Assembly: GCA_017399145.1 (NCBI GenBank)
Contig: JAFQEG010000036.1
Span: 1 to 64,000 of the forward strand
From: Clostridia bacterium
Lineage (GTDB): Bacteria > Bacillota > Clostridia > Oscillospirales > CAG-272
Length of the DNA: 64,000 nt
Direction: 5' to 3'
Shown: positions 25,135 through 33,547 of the stretch, piece by piece
Numbering within the stretch: the first letter of the stretch is position 1
Layout of the letters: every line of letters starts with the position of its first letter
The notes under the pieces: model-generated
Databases searched by the model: none
Seen by the model: the letters and a program-made list of their open reading frames with translations, nothing else
Told to the model about the DNA's origin: nothing
Position numbers and translations under genes: made by a program

Positions 25135-26437
25135 AAATATTTTTCTTATTACCATTGGCAGGGTTGTCAAGGACTCGTCCCTCCTTGTCAAAGCGAGAGC
25201 CGTGGCATCCACAATCCCAGGTGTGCTCCTGCTTGTTGTATTTCAATGCACAGCCAAGATGAGGACATCTTGGCACAGTTGGTGTAATAAGTCCTAGGAT
25301 TGATTCGCCTGCATTTACCAGTAGTTGGGAGTGAAGTATGCTTCTTGATGGAAAAAACACAGAGGAGTGTTTATTTTTCTTACCTTGGACTAGGTCCTTG
25401 AGTATTATTGATGATACCATTGACGAGGTAATTCCCCATTTATTAAAGCCTGTTGCAACGTATAAATTCTCTGTGCTTTTTGAGTATTGTCCTATATATG
25501 GTATTCCGTCTAGTGTCATACAATCCTGTGTTGCCCATTTTGATACTACAATTGAATTATGAAAGCTCTTTCTTGCAAAATCCTCAAGTCCTTGCCATGC
25601 ACTACTGCTTTTTCCCGTGCGATGTCCCTCTCCTATTATTAGTAGCATATCCTTATAATTTCTAAAGGATAGTCCCTTTTTGCTTTCGTCAACATACATT
25701 CCTCTTACATTGTCTGCATTTTTTAGTGCTATTCCGTAGGACCTATGCTGATACATTTTTAAAAAATAGCCACCATGCTTATTTAAAAATGGAAAGTGAG
25801 TTGCTACTATTACCTTTTTGTAGCTTATTTCTCCATTTTCTGTTATCGCCTTATTTTTTGTCAATTCTGTTACTCTTGTGTTTTCGTAAATATTCAAATC
25901 CCTTGCTATTTCTCTTGCAAGCTTTAATGGGTTAAGCTGTGCTTGATTTTTTACTATTAAGGCTCCTGCTACTTTCAAAGGAATGGGTAGAGTGTCTGTA
26001 ATTTCACAATTTATCCCTAGCCGAGATAGTGCCATTGCCTCTTTTTCTATCGCCTTGGGATTATTTATTGAATAAACTACTGAATCCTTAATTTCAAAAT
26101 CACACGGGATTTTTTCGCATAATTTTTTGTATTCCTCTAGTGCCATTTGATTAGCCTCAAGGTACATTTTTGCCTTATCGTAGCCATAGGTATTTATTAT
26201 TTTGTCATATATTAGTCCGTGCTGATATGTTATCTTTCCCGTTGTACCACTTGTTACACCTTCACAAATTCTATTTGCCTCAACTAAGGTGTAGTCAACT
26301 CCTTCCCTTTGAAGCATATATGCACACAAAATACCACACAGTCCCCCACCTATTATTAAGGTATCTGTTTCTATATTGCCCTTTAATTCCTTATATTTTT
26401 TGTTTTCTTCTGTTTCCTTAGTCCAAATTGATTCCAT
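25133..26437 (-). CDS. FAD-dependent oxidoreductase with C-terminal Rieske domain
   Basis: The 434-residue protein has a DadA-type FAD domain (about 1-370) with the dinucleotide motif IIGGGLCGILCAY near residue 27. It ends with a Rieske [2Fe-2S] domain showing both ligand boxes, CPHLGC and CGCHGSRF. The arrangement is that of the B. subtilis YhfW-type family, whose substrate is unknown. The Rieske domain stops about 18 residues after the second box, with DNPANGNKKNI, so it is shorter than usual. The protein is soluble and predicted to transfer electrons between FAD and the cluster. It is a single gene, divergent from the AEC transporter gene. Confidence 0.85.
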   Translation of the reverse strand: MESIWTKETEENKKYKELKGNIETDTLIIGGGLCGILCAYMLQREGVDYTLVEANRICEGVTSGTTGKITYQHGLIYDKIINTYGYDKAKMYLEANQMALEEYKKLCEKIPCDFEIKDSVVYSINNPKAIEKEAMALSRLGINCEITDTLPIPLKVAGALIVKNQAQLNPLKLAREIARDLNIYENTRVTELTKNKAITENGEISYKKVIVATHFPFLNKHGGYFLKMYQHRSYGIALKNADNVRGMYVDESKKGLSFRNYKDMLLIIGEGHRTGKSSSAWQGLEDFARKSFHNSIVVSKWATQDCMTLDGIPYIGQYSKSTENLYVATGFNKWGITSSMVSSIILKDLVQGKKNKHSSVFFPSRSILHSQLLVNAGESILGLITPTVPRCPHLGCALKYNKQEHTWDCGCHGSRFDKEGRVLDNPANGNKKNI

Positions 26438-26491
26438 TTTTCTCTCCCTTAGCTTTTTATATTAATATTGCATTTTTAATCAAATCTTATG

Positions 26492-26520
26492 TTGCAAATT
26501 TTAATATTTTGTGGTATTAT
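26492..26520 (+). promoter_or_regulatory. promoter of the AEC transporter gene
   Basis: TTGCAA (26492-26497), a 17-bp spacer, and TATTAT (26515-26520), followed by the strong site AAGGGGGG before the ATG. Confidence 0.65.
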
Positions 26521-26548
26521 ATCTGTATTATGAAAAAGGGGGGATTTA

Positions 26549-27487
26549 ATGCTAGAAACGTTTCTTGCTGCGCTAGGGGTTGTTTTCACTATGCTTGTGT
26601 ACTCCGTGCCCGGCTTTGCACTTGTCAAGTGTAAGCTTGTTAAGGAAGAGTCTATTTCTGCCTTTGCTAAGCTACTTATGTTTATTTGCTCTCCTTGTCT
26701 TGTTTTTACCTCAATTACTAAAAATGAGTTTTCAAGAGAATTACTTACTCAGCTTTTAATTGCACTTATTTTTGCTACCTTTTCCTTTCTTTTTGGACTT
26801 ATTCTTTTCTATCTTGTTTTCAAAAGGAAAAGCGGTGACGTAAAATATAGAATTTACAATCTTGCAACTTCTCTTGGCAACTGTGCTTTTATGGGTGTGC
26901 CTGTCCTTGAGGCTTTATTCCCCGACTACCCTCTTGCCGTTGCCTTTTCTGCAATGTTTTCTCTTGCCCTTAATATAATTGGTTGGAGTGTTGGGTCTTA
27001 TATTATTTCAAGAGATAAGAAATATATGAGTGTAAAAAAGATTATTTTAAATCCTGCAACAATTGCCCTATTTATTTCAATTCCCTTTATTGTCCTTGGC
27101 TTATCTCTGCCATCGACAATTGGCACTGTGGTTACACTATTTAGCAAAATGACAACTCCACTTTGCATGCTAATTATGGGTATGCGTCTTGCTTGCTCAT
27201 CTCTTAAGGGTGTATTTTTAAATCCATTTCAGTATTTAATTATAGCTATTAAGCAAGTATTTTTGCCACTTGTTGCATTTTTGATTTTACTTGTATTGCC
27301 TCTTGACCCACAGATGAAAGCATCTATTTACATACTTTGTGCTTGTCCTGTGGCAAGTGTAGTTTTAAACTTCTCCGAAATGATAGGCAAGGGTCAAAAG
27401 CACGCAGCTTATCTCGTGCTTTTGGGCACGTCGCTATCAATTATTACAATACCTATTATGTCACTTCTTTTAGTTTTCTTTAATTAA
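26549..27487 (+). CDS. AEC (auxin efflux carrier) family transporter
   Basis: The 312-residue membrane protein has about ten hydrophobic segments, five before and five after a central hydrophilic loop (SRDKKYMSVKKIILNP). Family features are the first-helix PGFALVKC, the substrate-site region MFICSPCLVFTSI, the NCAFMGVPV turn, GMRLACSS, and the late CPVASVVLNFSEM. AEC carriers in bacteria move small acids such as malate, malonate or amino acids across the membrane. No neighbour indicates the substrate. It is a single-gene unit with a strong ribosome site and a terminator directly after. Confidence 0.85.
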   Translation: MLETFLAALGVVFTMLVYSVPGFALVKCKLVKEESISAFAKLLMFICSPCLVFTSITKNEFSRELLTQLLIALIFATFSFLFGLILFYLVFKRKSGDVKYRIYNLATSLGNCAFMGVPVLEALFPDYPLAVAFSAMFSLALNIIGWSVGSYIISRDKKYMSVKKIILNPATIALFISIPFIVLGLSLPSTIGTVVTLFSKMTTPLCMLIMGMRLACSSLKGVFLNPFQYLIIAIKQVFLPLVAFLILLVLPLDPQMKASIYILCACPVASVVLNFSEMIGKGQKHAAYLVLLGTSLSIITIPIMSLLLVFFN

Positions 27488-27518
27488 AAATGAGTAAGCA
27501 TTTCGCTTACTCATTTTT
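27486..27518 (+). terminator. bidirectional terminator between convergent genes
   Basis: The stem AAAAATGAGTAAGC / GCTTACTCATTTTT starts at the AEC stop codon and includes the stop codon of the convergent membrane-protein gene. Confidence 0.9.
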
Positions 27519-28373
27519 GTTTAGCTTTTTTGTACTTGATACAATCATATATATTGCCATTGCTAAAACGAATAGTGCTATTACCCCACCTGTAATTCCT
27601 AGCATTAACTGTTGGTCTTGTATTTCATCACCACCGAAGGTGTTTAGCATTGCTGACTCTAAAATTAACATTGATACACAGCCTGAGCATAGGCTTATTA
27701 TTCGTATAGCTGACAAAACAGGGCTATTTATTTTTCTGTCTCTTACCATCATTACAATTGAAACGGTAAAGGTGGTAAAGGTATAGGCAGCCACAGCTAT
27801 TGCGGTAATTTCATCATATACAAAATGTCTATTCCAATAAACCATAAAGAATATCATAAGAGATAAAAACAGGTTCATTATAAGAAGGATTATCCCACAG
27901 GTGCGATATTTTAAAAGCTCGGCTTTTATATTCTCGCCTAATCTTAACCGTCTTGTATGCTTGACAAGTAAGAATCTCATTATTGCCAAGGAAATATAAT
28001 AAAATGATATTGAGAAAAACCAAAAGGATTTATTCAAAATGCCAAGATATGCTTGAAGGGTTGCGTAGGCTATATTCCAAGCAAGGGCACTATAAAGAAT
28101 TACACTTGCCCTCAGTTGTTGGTCCTCTTGCCATTTTTGAACGTATTTATTTTCATTTTTTAATGCTTTGATTCTTTTTATTAGTCTTGGGATTCTTATG
28201 CACCACACAAAAAGCGTATAGGCAGAAATAACGTAAGACACATAGGAAAAGGGTTGATTTTCCTTTAAGGCTGTAAAGGCTAATATTAACAAAAGGGCTG
28301 ATACGGGAATTAGAATTATCATAACTATGGCATGTGGATATAGCAACGATTTGCCTATTTTCTTCCAATTCAT
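27507..28373 (-). CDS. unrecognised integral membrane protein
   Basis: The start at 28373 (MNWKKIGKSLLYPHAIV) follows GGAGGGC and gives 288 residues; the longer frame to 28433 runs into the ZIP gene and lacks a site. About eight hydrophobic segments are visible, arranged as two, a charged loop (RIPRLIKRIKALKNENKY), then six. A second charged loop, LLVKHTRRLRLGENIKA, lies near residue 145. No conserved polar residue within a helix stands out, and I do not recognise the family. It follows the ZIP transporter gene by 23 bp, so the two are probably co-transcribed. The terminator hairpin overlaps its last codons. Confidence 0.65.
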   Translation of the reverse strand: MNWKKIGKSLLYPHAIVMIILIPVSALLLILAFTALKENQPFSYVSYVISAYTLFVWCIRIPRLIKRIKALKNENKYVQKWQEDQQLRASVILYSALAWNIAYATLQAYLGILNKSFWFFSISFYYISLAIMRFLLVKHTRRLRLGENIKAELLKYRTCGIILLIMNLFLSLMIFFMVYWNRHFVYDEITAIAVAAYTFTTFTVSIVMMVRDRKINSPVLSAIRIISLCSGCVSMLILESAMLNTFGGDEIQDQQLMLGITGGVIALFVLAMAIYMIVSSTKKLNKNE

Positions 28374-28396
28374 TGTAAGCCCTCCTTTTTCTTTAT

Positions 28397-29149
28397 TTAG
28401 CCTAACAAAACGTCGGTTATTAGCATTACGCAAAAGCCTACAAGCAAGGCGTAGGTTGCCCCTCGTTGGTGTCCGTGTGCGTGGGTTTCTGGTATCATTT
28501 CGTCGCTTATTACGTATAGCATTGTGCCACCTGCAAAGGCAAGGGCAAAGGGCAAGATTGCAGTTGAAATTGATACGGCAAAGTAGCCGATTAAGGTGCC
28601 TACAACCTCAACTACACCTGTTAGTGAGGCTATTAGAAGTGTTTTTCTCTTAGACACTCCTGCCGAAAGCATAGGTCCTATAATTACCATACCCTCGGGG
28701 ATATTTTGCAAGGCTATACCGCCTGCAATTACAAGTGCCTCTGCATTATTTCCTGTGCCGAAGCCTACGCCTGCGGCAATACCCTCGGGTAGATTATGAA
28801 TTGCTATGGCAAGGACAAATAAAAGCACCTTATTTAGATTTGATTTTTTGTGTTCCTCTAGGTCACGTCCCGCAATTTTATGAAGGTGAGGGACTAGTCT
28901 ATCTATTAGGTTTAAGCATATAGCACCTACGAAAACACCTGCAACTGTTATTAGAAGTCCGTACTTGCCACCATAATCGATTGAGGGCAAAATCAAGCCT
29001 ACCACCGAGGCGCATAGCATTACTCCTGCGGCAAAGGACAAGACTATGTCTGAAAATTTATGTGAAAGGTTTTTGAATATAAAGCCTATTAGTGCGCCTA
29101 TTACCGTTGCGCCACCTACACCTAGGGCTGTTAATAATACAGGTTCCAT
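28397..29149 (-). CDS. ZIP family metal transporter
   Basis: The 250-residue protein has the eight-helix ZIP layout and moves divalent metals such as zinc into the cytoplasm. The helix IV metal motif is HNLPEGIAAG and the helix V motif is ALQNIPEGMVI, the two halves of the binuclear site. The loop between helices III and IV (VPHLHKIAGRDLEEHKKSN) has only two His residues. The end, DEMIPETHAHGH, is the usual late ZIP signature. Its own promoter is at 29178-29207. It is followed by an unknown membrane-protein gene in the same operon. Confidence 0.92.
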   Translation of the reverse strand: MEPVLLTALGVGGATVIGALIGFIFKNLSHKFSDIVLSFAAGVMLCASVVGLILPSIDYGGKYGLLITVAGVFVGAICLNLIDRLVPHLHKIAGRDLEEHKKSNLNKVLLFVLAIAIHNLPEGIAAGVGFGTGNNAEALVIAGGIALQNIPEGMVIIGPMLSAGVSKRKTLLIASLTGVVEVVGTLIGYFAVSISTAILPFALAFAGGTMLYVISDEMIPETHAHGHQRGATYALLVGFCVMLITDVLLG

Positions 29150-29177
29150 ATATTCCTCCTTTTTTCTTCTTTATTCT

Positions 29178-29207
29178 ATAATAACATATTTACTTATATG
29201 GTGTCAA
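29178..29207 (-). promoter_or_regulatory. promoter of the ZIP operon
   Basis: TTGACA (29202-29207), an 18-bp spacer, and TATTAT (29178-29183) on the minus strand. Confidence 0.65.
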
Positions 29208-29218
29208 TTAAATTTTAG

Positions 29219-29247
29219 TTGACTACTGCCCTTTTTTATGGTATTAT
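29219..29247 (+). promoter_or_regulatory. promoter of the InlB-repeat lipoprotein gene
   Basis: TTGACT (29219-29224), a 17-bp spacer, and TATTAT (29242-29247). Confidence 0.65.
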
Positions 29248-29283
29248 TTTTAGTAGAAATTATATTTTTATTTGGGGTTTAGT

Positions 29284-30300
29284 ATGAAAAACAAATTACT
29301 TATACTTTTTAGCTTGCTTGTCTTGGCTATTATGCTTTTTTGTAGCTGTAATTCAGGCAACACTACTACACCACCTGCTAATCAAGGCGGTCAAGGCAAT
29401 GGTGGGACAACGGAAAAGCTAACAATTACCTTTGACTCAAATGGTGGAAGCCCTGTTTCCTCTGTTGAGATAAATAAGGGGGATAAAATCCCTGTGCCAA
29501 AAACACCTACCCTTGTTGGCTATACCTTTGTTGGTTGGTGCGATGCTAAGGATACATTTATTTGGGATTTTGAAAAGAATGTACCTATTAAAAGCTGTAC
29601 ACTAAAGGCAAGATGGACTATTACTACCTTTGATATTACCTACGTTGGTGCCGAGGGTAAAAAGGATTCCTATACTATGGAAGAGGAATTTACTCTTGAG
29701 GACGGATTTTTAAAGAGTCACGACTTTCTTGGTTGGTTTTGGGACAAGGAATTTACAAAGCCCTTTACTAAGATTGAAATAGGGTCCTCTGGTGATATTA
29801 CCCTTTATGCAAAAACCGTTTATCAGCCCTTTGATTTTGAATTAAACGAGGGTGGGACTTATACTCTTACAAAGCTAAGAGATGACGAAACTAATTCTGT
29901 TTCTATACCTGCAACCTACAATGGTGTGCCTGTTACTCATATCGGTGAAAAGGCGTTTTACAATGCTACAAAATTAGAGACTGTTACTATTGCTGAGGGC
30001 ATTACTCATTTTGGAATTGATGTTTTCAAGCGTTGTAATAAGCTTTCCTCTATAAAGCTTCCATCTACTCTTGTAGAAATTGGTGAGGATAGCTTTTACA
30101 GATGTACATCTCTTGAAAAGATTTTTATTCCAAAAGCCTGTGTAACAATTGGCAAGGACGTATTTTACGAGTGCGATGACGAAAAGCTTACAATTTATTG
30201 CGAGGCTGAAAGTCAACCCTCTGGCTTTGATTATAGCTGGAATTCCTCTTACTGTAAGGTAGAATGGAATATAACCTACGAGGACTACGAAAATAAATAA
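29284..30300 (+). CDS. lipoprotein with two InlB-type repeats and an LRR_5 domain
   Basis: The ATG at 29284 gives 338 residues. A signal peptide (KLLILFSLLVLAIML) ends in a lipobox, with Cys20 or Cys22 of FCSC as the lipidation site, so the protein should be anchored on the outer face of the membrane. A Thr/Gly/Pro-rich linker follows. Two Listeria-Bacteroides (Flg_new) repeats cover about residues 50-105 and 115-165, marked by FDSNGG plus FVGWCDA and by FLGWFWDKEF. Residues of about 180-325 are BspA-like LRR_5 repeats (VTHIGEKAFYNATKLETV). These are adhesion-type modules; the ligand is unknown. It is a single-gene unit with promoter and terminator. Confidence 0.85.
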   Translation: MKNKLLILFSLLVLAIMLFCSCNSGNTTTPPANQGGQGNGGTTEKLTITFDSNGGSPVSSVEINKGDKIPVPKTPTLVGYTFVGWCDAKDTFIWDFEKNVPIKSCTLKARWTITTFDITYVGAEGKKDSYTMEEEFTLEDGFLKSHDFLGWFWDKEFTKPFTKIEIGSSGDITLYAKTVYQPFDFELNEGGTYTLTKLRDDETNSVSIPATYNGVPVTHIGEKAFYNATKLETVTIAEGITHFGIDVFKRCNKLSSIKLPSTLVEIGEDSFYRCTSLEKIFIPKACVTIGKDVFYECDDEKLTIYCEAESQPSGFDYSWNSSYCKVEWNITYEDYENK

Positions 30301-30305
30301 ATTTT

Positions 30306-30331
30306 AGGGTATGTTTATCATACCCTTTTTT
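30306..30331 (+). terminator. terminator of the InlB-repeat lipoprotein gene
   Basis: The stem AGGGTATG / CATACCCT with the loop TTTAT is followed by a T run. Confidence 0.85.
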
Positions 30332-30353
30332 ATTTTTCTACATAAAATGATAT

Positions 30354-30381
30354 TGGGGGTTATCCCCCATTTCACTATAAT
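30354..30381 (+). promoter_or_regulatory. promoter of the DUF11 gene, overlapped by a palindrome
   Basis: TATAAT at 30376-30381 has a poor -35 (TTGGGG, 17 bp upstream). A perfect inverted repeat, TGGGGG-TTAT-CCCCCA, at 30354-30369 covers the -35 region and is a candidate operator. Confidence 0.5.
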
Positions 30382-30400
30382 TTATTATGAAAGGACAACT

Positions 30401-31252
30401 ATGGCTCAATTTACTAACCAAGCACAGCTTACCTACAGAGATGTAGTTACTAATTCTAACGTGGCAGTTGGTGAAACTCTTGAGGTTTTGTCTATTAGCA
30501 AGACTGCACTTGTTGACACCTATACTCAGGGTGATAGTGTGACCTATATCATTAGTCTTATCAATTCAAGTGGCACTGACTTAAATGGTATTACCATTAC
30601 TGATAACCTTGGCGCTTATGAGTTTGGCGGGGGCACTCTTGTACCTCTTACCTACATTGATGGTAGCTTAAGATATTATACAAATGGTGTGCTTCAGCCC
30701 GAATTGACAACCGATACAACAGACGGCTTAACTATTTCAGGTGTAACTATCCCTGCAAATGGTAATGCAATATTAGTTTATGAAACAAATGTAAATGGCT
30801 TTGCACCATTGGTGGCTGACTCTACAATTACAAATACTGCCGTTGCAAGTGGTAACGGCATTGCACCTATTTCTGCAAGTGAGACTATTACTGCAGTTTC
30901 AACTCCTAGGTTAACTATTACTAAGTCGATTTCTCCTGTACCTGTTGCAGAAAATGGCATTGTAACCTACACCTTCTTAATTCAAAATACAGGTAACGTT
31001 CCTGTTGTAGCAACCGATAATTCCTTTGTAACTGACCTATTTAATCCTATTCTTTCCGACCTTTCCGTTTCCTTTAATGGTCAAGGCTGGACAGAGGGCA
31101 CTGAATACAATTACAACGAGGTAACCGGTCTTTTTGAAACTGTACCATCAAATATTACTGTTCCAAGTGCAACCTACACTCAAGACCCTACAACGGGTGT
31201 GTGGTCTGTTACTCCTGGTGCAAGTACCCTTGTGGTTTCCGGTAGGCTATAA
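30401..31252 (+). CDS. DUF11 (conserved repeat domain) protein without signal peptide
   Basis: The ATG at 30401, after GAAAGGA, gives 283 residues; the longer frame to 30311 has no site and begins inside the previous terminator. Two DUF11-like beta-sandwich modules are visible, at about residues 30-165 (SISKTALVDTYTQGDSVTY, then ITDNLG) and 175-280 (LTITKSISPVPVAENGIV, then FLIQNTGNVPV). Such Ig-like modules build surface or coat proteins. There is no signal peptide, cysteine, or cell-wall anchor motif, so export would need another route, or it acts in the mother cell or on released spores. Function unknown. Confidence 0.75.
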   Translation: MAQFTNQAQLTYRDVVTNSNVAVGETLEVLSISKTALVDTYTQGDSVTYIISLINSSGTDLNGITITDNLGAYEFGGGTLVPLTYIDGSLRYYTNGVLQPELTTDTTDGLTISGVTIPANGNAILVYETNVNGFAPLVADSTITNTAVASGNGIAPISASETITAVSTPRLTITKSISPVPVAENGIVTYTFLIQNTGNVPVVATDNSFVTDLFNPILSDLSVSFNGQGWTEGTEYNYNEVTGLFETVPSNITVPSATYTQDPTTGVWSVTPGASTLVVSGRL

Positions 31253-31254
31253 TA

Positions 31255-31287
31255 AAAAAGGATTGTCGTTTTGCGACAATCCTTTTT
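31255..31287 (+). terminator. bidirectional terminator
   Basis: The stem AAAAAGGATTGTCG / CGACAATCCTTTTT with the loop TTTTG lies between the convergent DUF11 and DUF1292 genes. Confidence 0.92.
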
Positions 31288-31289
31288 GT

Positions 31290-31550
31290 TTAACCAAATA
31301 TTTCGAAATAGTGCTCGATTTCCTCGTCGATTCTTTTCCAAACAGCCTCGCCCTCTGGTACACCTAAGACTAGCTTTTCGTTTTCGTATTTATAGGTTAC
31401 GATTTGAAGGTCTGTTTGTCCGTTACCACCCTTTGGGAAAATTACGGCACAGCTGATATTTTCTTCCTTGATATCAAAGGTGAAAAGCACCTCGAAGAGT
31501 CCTTCCTTGCCGTTTTCGTCCTTATAGGTTACAATCTCATACTTTTTCAT
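31290..31550 (-). CDS. DUF1292 domain protein
   Basis: The 86-residue acidic protein matches the DUF1292 pattern: an opening 'xxIVTYKDENGKEGLFEVLFTF', a middle strand CAVIFPKGG, and an acidic end AVWKRIDEEIEHYFEIF. The family is widespread in Firmicutes and usually lies near ruvX or fur-like genes; its function is unknown. Here it overlaps the polysaccharide deacetylase stop by 4 bp (ATGA), so its translation is coupled to that gene. It is the last gene of the miaB-to-DUF1292 run of minus-strand genes. Confidence 0.8.
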   Translation of the reverse strand: MKKYEIVTYKDENGKEGLFEVLFTFDIKEENISCAVIFPKGGNGQTDLQIVTYKYENEKLVLGVPEGEAVWKRIDEEIEHYFEIFG

Positions 31551-32380
31551 GCAAGCTTTACTTCCTTACCACTTGGGATTTTATACGTCTCACCCTCGCA
31601 AATTAACCATACGTCCTTAGCGCTTGGGTTATAAACTCTTGTGAAGTCCATTGAATATTCAAGGCTACGATATGCCTCAACGTATTCGTAAATCTCAATG
31701 TTTGTTGCGTACCAAACGTTGTCGTTGTTAGCTAGCTTTTTGCAAAGCTCCTCCATGCGTTGCCAATCCTCCTCGGTCCTAAACTCATAGGAATGACCCC
31801 ATATATAGAAAAGCCAGCCCTCAATATGTGTCCAATGCTCTCTTGGGTCACCATTTATAAACTGGTCGGCAAGGTCGAAAACCTTTTCGTCAGCATGGTG
31901 ACAGGTGCTTGGCATTCTTAACCAATCGGTTGGAATTTTAAAGGAATGATGTGCCTCAACTGTACGTGAATATTTAATTCCACTCATCTCACAGATTTTA
32001 ACAACGTTATCGTTGTAGGTGCCAAAGGGGTAAGCCATGCCTCTTACGATATAGTCAGTGTATTTTTCAAGGGTTTCCCTATCCTTAACAATTTCTCTTG
32101 TAGCAATTGGTCTTGGTATTCTTTCAAGGAATGGGTGGTGGGCAGCATGGACCGCAACCTCGTGTCCCTCATAAACCTCTTTGATTTTTTCAAGCGCCAC
32201 CTTAGAGGAAGGCATTTTTTCGCTTTTTGCCATTAATCCACTATTTAGGTTGAAGGTGCCCTTTAGTCCATATTTATTGAAAAGCTGAATAAGACGAACG
32301 TCCTGCTTTTCTCCGTCGTCGTAGCTAAAGGTAAGTGCCTTTGTCTTTCCCTCAGGAAAGCACATAAAATTGTTATTCAT
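31547..32380 (-). CDS. polysaccharide deacetylase family protein (NodB-like)
   Basis: The 277-residue protein has a NodB-homology barrel, the fold of enzymes that deacetylate chitin, peptidoglycan or xylan. Motif 1 is SYDDG in KALTFSYDDGEKQD; motif 2 is a His-rich HAAHHPFL in place of the usual H-S/T-xx-H; later segments are GMAYPFGTYND and LFYIWGHSYEF, the latter resembling the WGHS end of peptidoglycan-type members. There is no signal peptide, so a cytoplasmic carbohydrate substrate is possible. It lies 15 bp after tgt, probably by read-through rather than shared function. Confidence 0.8.
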   Translation of the reverse strand: MNNNFMCFPEGKTKALTFSYDDGEKQDVRLIQLFNKYGLKGTFNLNSGLMAKSEKMPSSKVALEKIKEVYEGHEVAVHAAHHPFLERIPRPIATREIVKDRETLEKYTDYIVRGMAYPFGTYNDNVVKICEMSGIKYSRTVEAHHSFKIPTDWLRMPSTCHHADEKVFDLADQFINGDPREHWTHIEGWLFYIWGHSYEFRTEEDWQRMEELCKKLANNDNVWYATNIEIYEYVEAYRSLEYSMDFTRVYNPSAKDVWLICEGETYKIPSGKEVKLA

Positions 32381-32395
32381 AAGAATCTCCTTAAT

Positions 32396-33532
32396 TTAAT
32401 CTGGGTTTCTTTCGCCTAGTAGTATTCTGTATTTTTGGTAAAATTCCTCGTAGGAATCATTATCAAGGGCTTCTCTTATCTTTTCCATAAGCTCGTTATA
32501 GAAATATAGATTATGAAGCACGCAAAGACGCATACCAAGGGTTTCCTTAGCCTTAATTAGGTGTCTTATATATGCACGTGAATAGCTTTTACATGCAGGA
32601 CAGCCACATTCCTCGGAAATTGGTCTTTTGTCGGTTGCATACTTTTCGTTTACGATATTCATCTTACCCTTCCAGGTAAAGAGGTTGCCGTGTCTTGCGT
32701 TTCTTGATGGCATAACACAGTCGAAGAAGTCAATTCCACGATGTACTGCCTCAATTATGTTACAAGGTGTGCCAACACCCATTAGGTATCTTGGCTTTTC
32801 CTTTGGCATATAGGGCTCAACTACGTCGATTATACGATACATATCCTCAGTTGCCTCGCCTACTGCAAGTCCACCTATTGCGTAGCCGTCTAGGTCAAGG
32901 GCAGAAATTTGCTTCATATGCTCAATACGTAGGTCCTCATAGGTGCTACCCTGATTTATACCGAAGAGCATTTGATTTTTATTTATCGTTTCGGGCAAGG
33001 AATTTAATCTTTCCATTTCTGCCTTGCATCTTACAAGCCATCTAACAGTTCTTTCACAGGACTTTTTCGTGTATTCATAGGGGGCTGGGTTTTCTATACA
33101 CTCGTCAAATGCCATTGCAATGGTTGATGCAAGATTTGACTGGATTTGCATTGATTCCTCAGGTCCCATAAATATTCTTTTTCCGTCAACGTGAGAGGCA
33201 AAATATACGCCCTCCTCCTTGATTTTACGAAGCTTAGCAAGTGAGAAAACCTGAAATCCACCACTATCGGTTAAAACCGGCTTGTCCCAATTGAAAAACT
33301 TATGTAGTCCACCTAGGTCATGAATAAGCTTGTCGCCTGGTCTTATGTGTAGGTGGTAGGTGTTTGATAGCTCCACCTGACACTTTAACTCTCTTAAGTC
33401 GTCTGTTGATACGCCACCCTTAATTGCGGCACAGGTACCAACGTTCATAAATACTGGGGTTTGTATGGTGCCGTGGACTGTTTCCATTACTCCACGTCTT
33501 GCACGACCCTCGGTCTTTAATACCTTGAACAT
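32396..33532 (-). CDS. tgt: tRNA-guanine transglycosylase
   Basis: Tgt exchanges guanine-34 for preQ1 in tRNAs with GUN anticodons during queuosine synthesis. The 378-residue length is standard. The catalytic aspartates are in TDSGGFQVFSL and IDFFDCVMPSRNARHG; the substrate loop is VGTPCNIIEAVHRG; the zinc ligands are in CGCPACKSYSRAYIRHL with a later His in VLHNLYFYNEL. The gene follows mutL by 15 bp. No other queuosine gene (queA, yajC) is next to it, which is unusual because tgt is often followed by those genes. Confidence 0.97.
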   Translation of the reverse strand: MFKVLKTEGRARRGVMETVHGTIQTPVFMNVGTCAAIKGGVSTDDLRELKCQVELSNTYHLHIRPGDKLIHDLGGLHKFFNWDKPVLTDSGGFQVFSLAKLRKIKEEGVYFASHVDGKRIFMGPEESMQIQSNLASTIAMAFDECIENPAPYEYTKKSCERTVRWLVRCKAEMERLNSLPETINKNQMLFGINQGSTYEDLRIEHMKQISALDLDGYAIGGLAVGEATEDMYRIIDVVEPYMPKEKPRYLMGVGTPCNIIEAVHRGIDFFDCVMPSRNARHGNLFTWKGKMNIVNEKYATDKRPISEECGCPACKSYSRAYIRHLIKAKETLGMRLCVLHNLYFYNELMEKIREALDNDSYEEFYQKYRILLGERNPD

Positions 33533-33547
33533 TTATTATTTCCTTTA

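Noticed and set aside
30311..30400. Upstream start for the DUF11 gene (frame open from 30311)
   Set aside because: It begins within the preceding terminator, has no ribosome site, and the ATG at 30401 has one.
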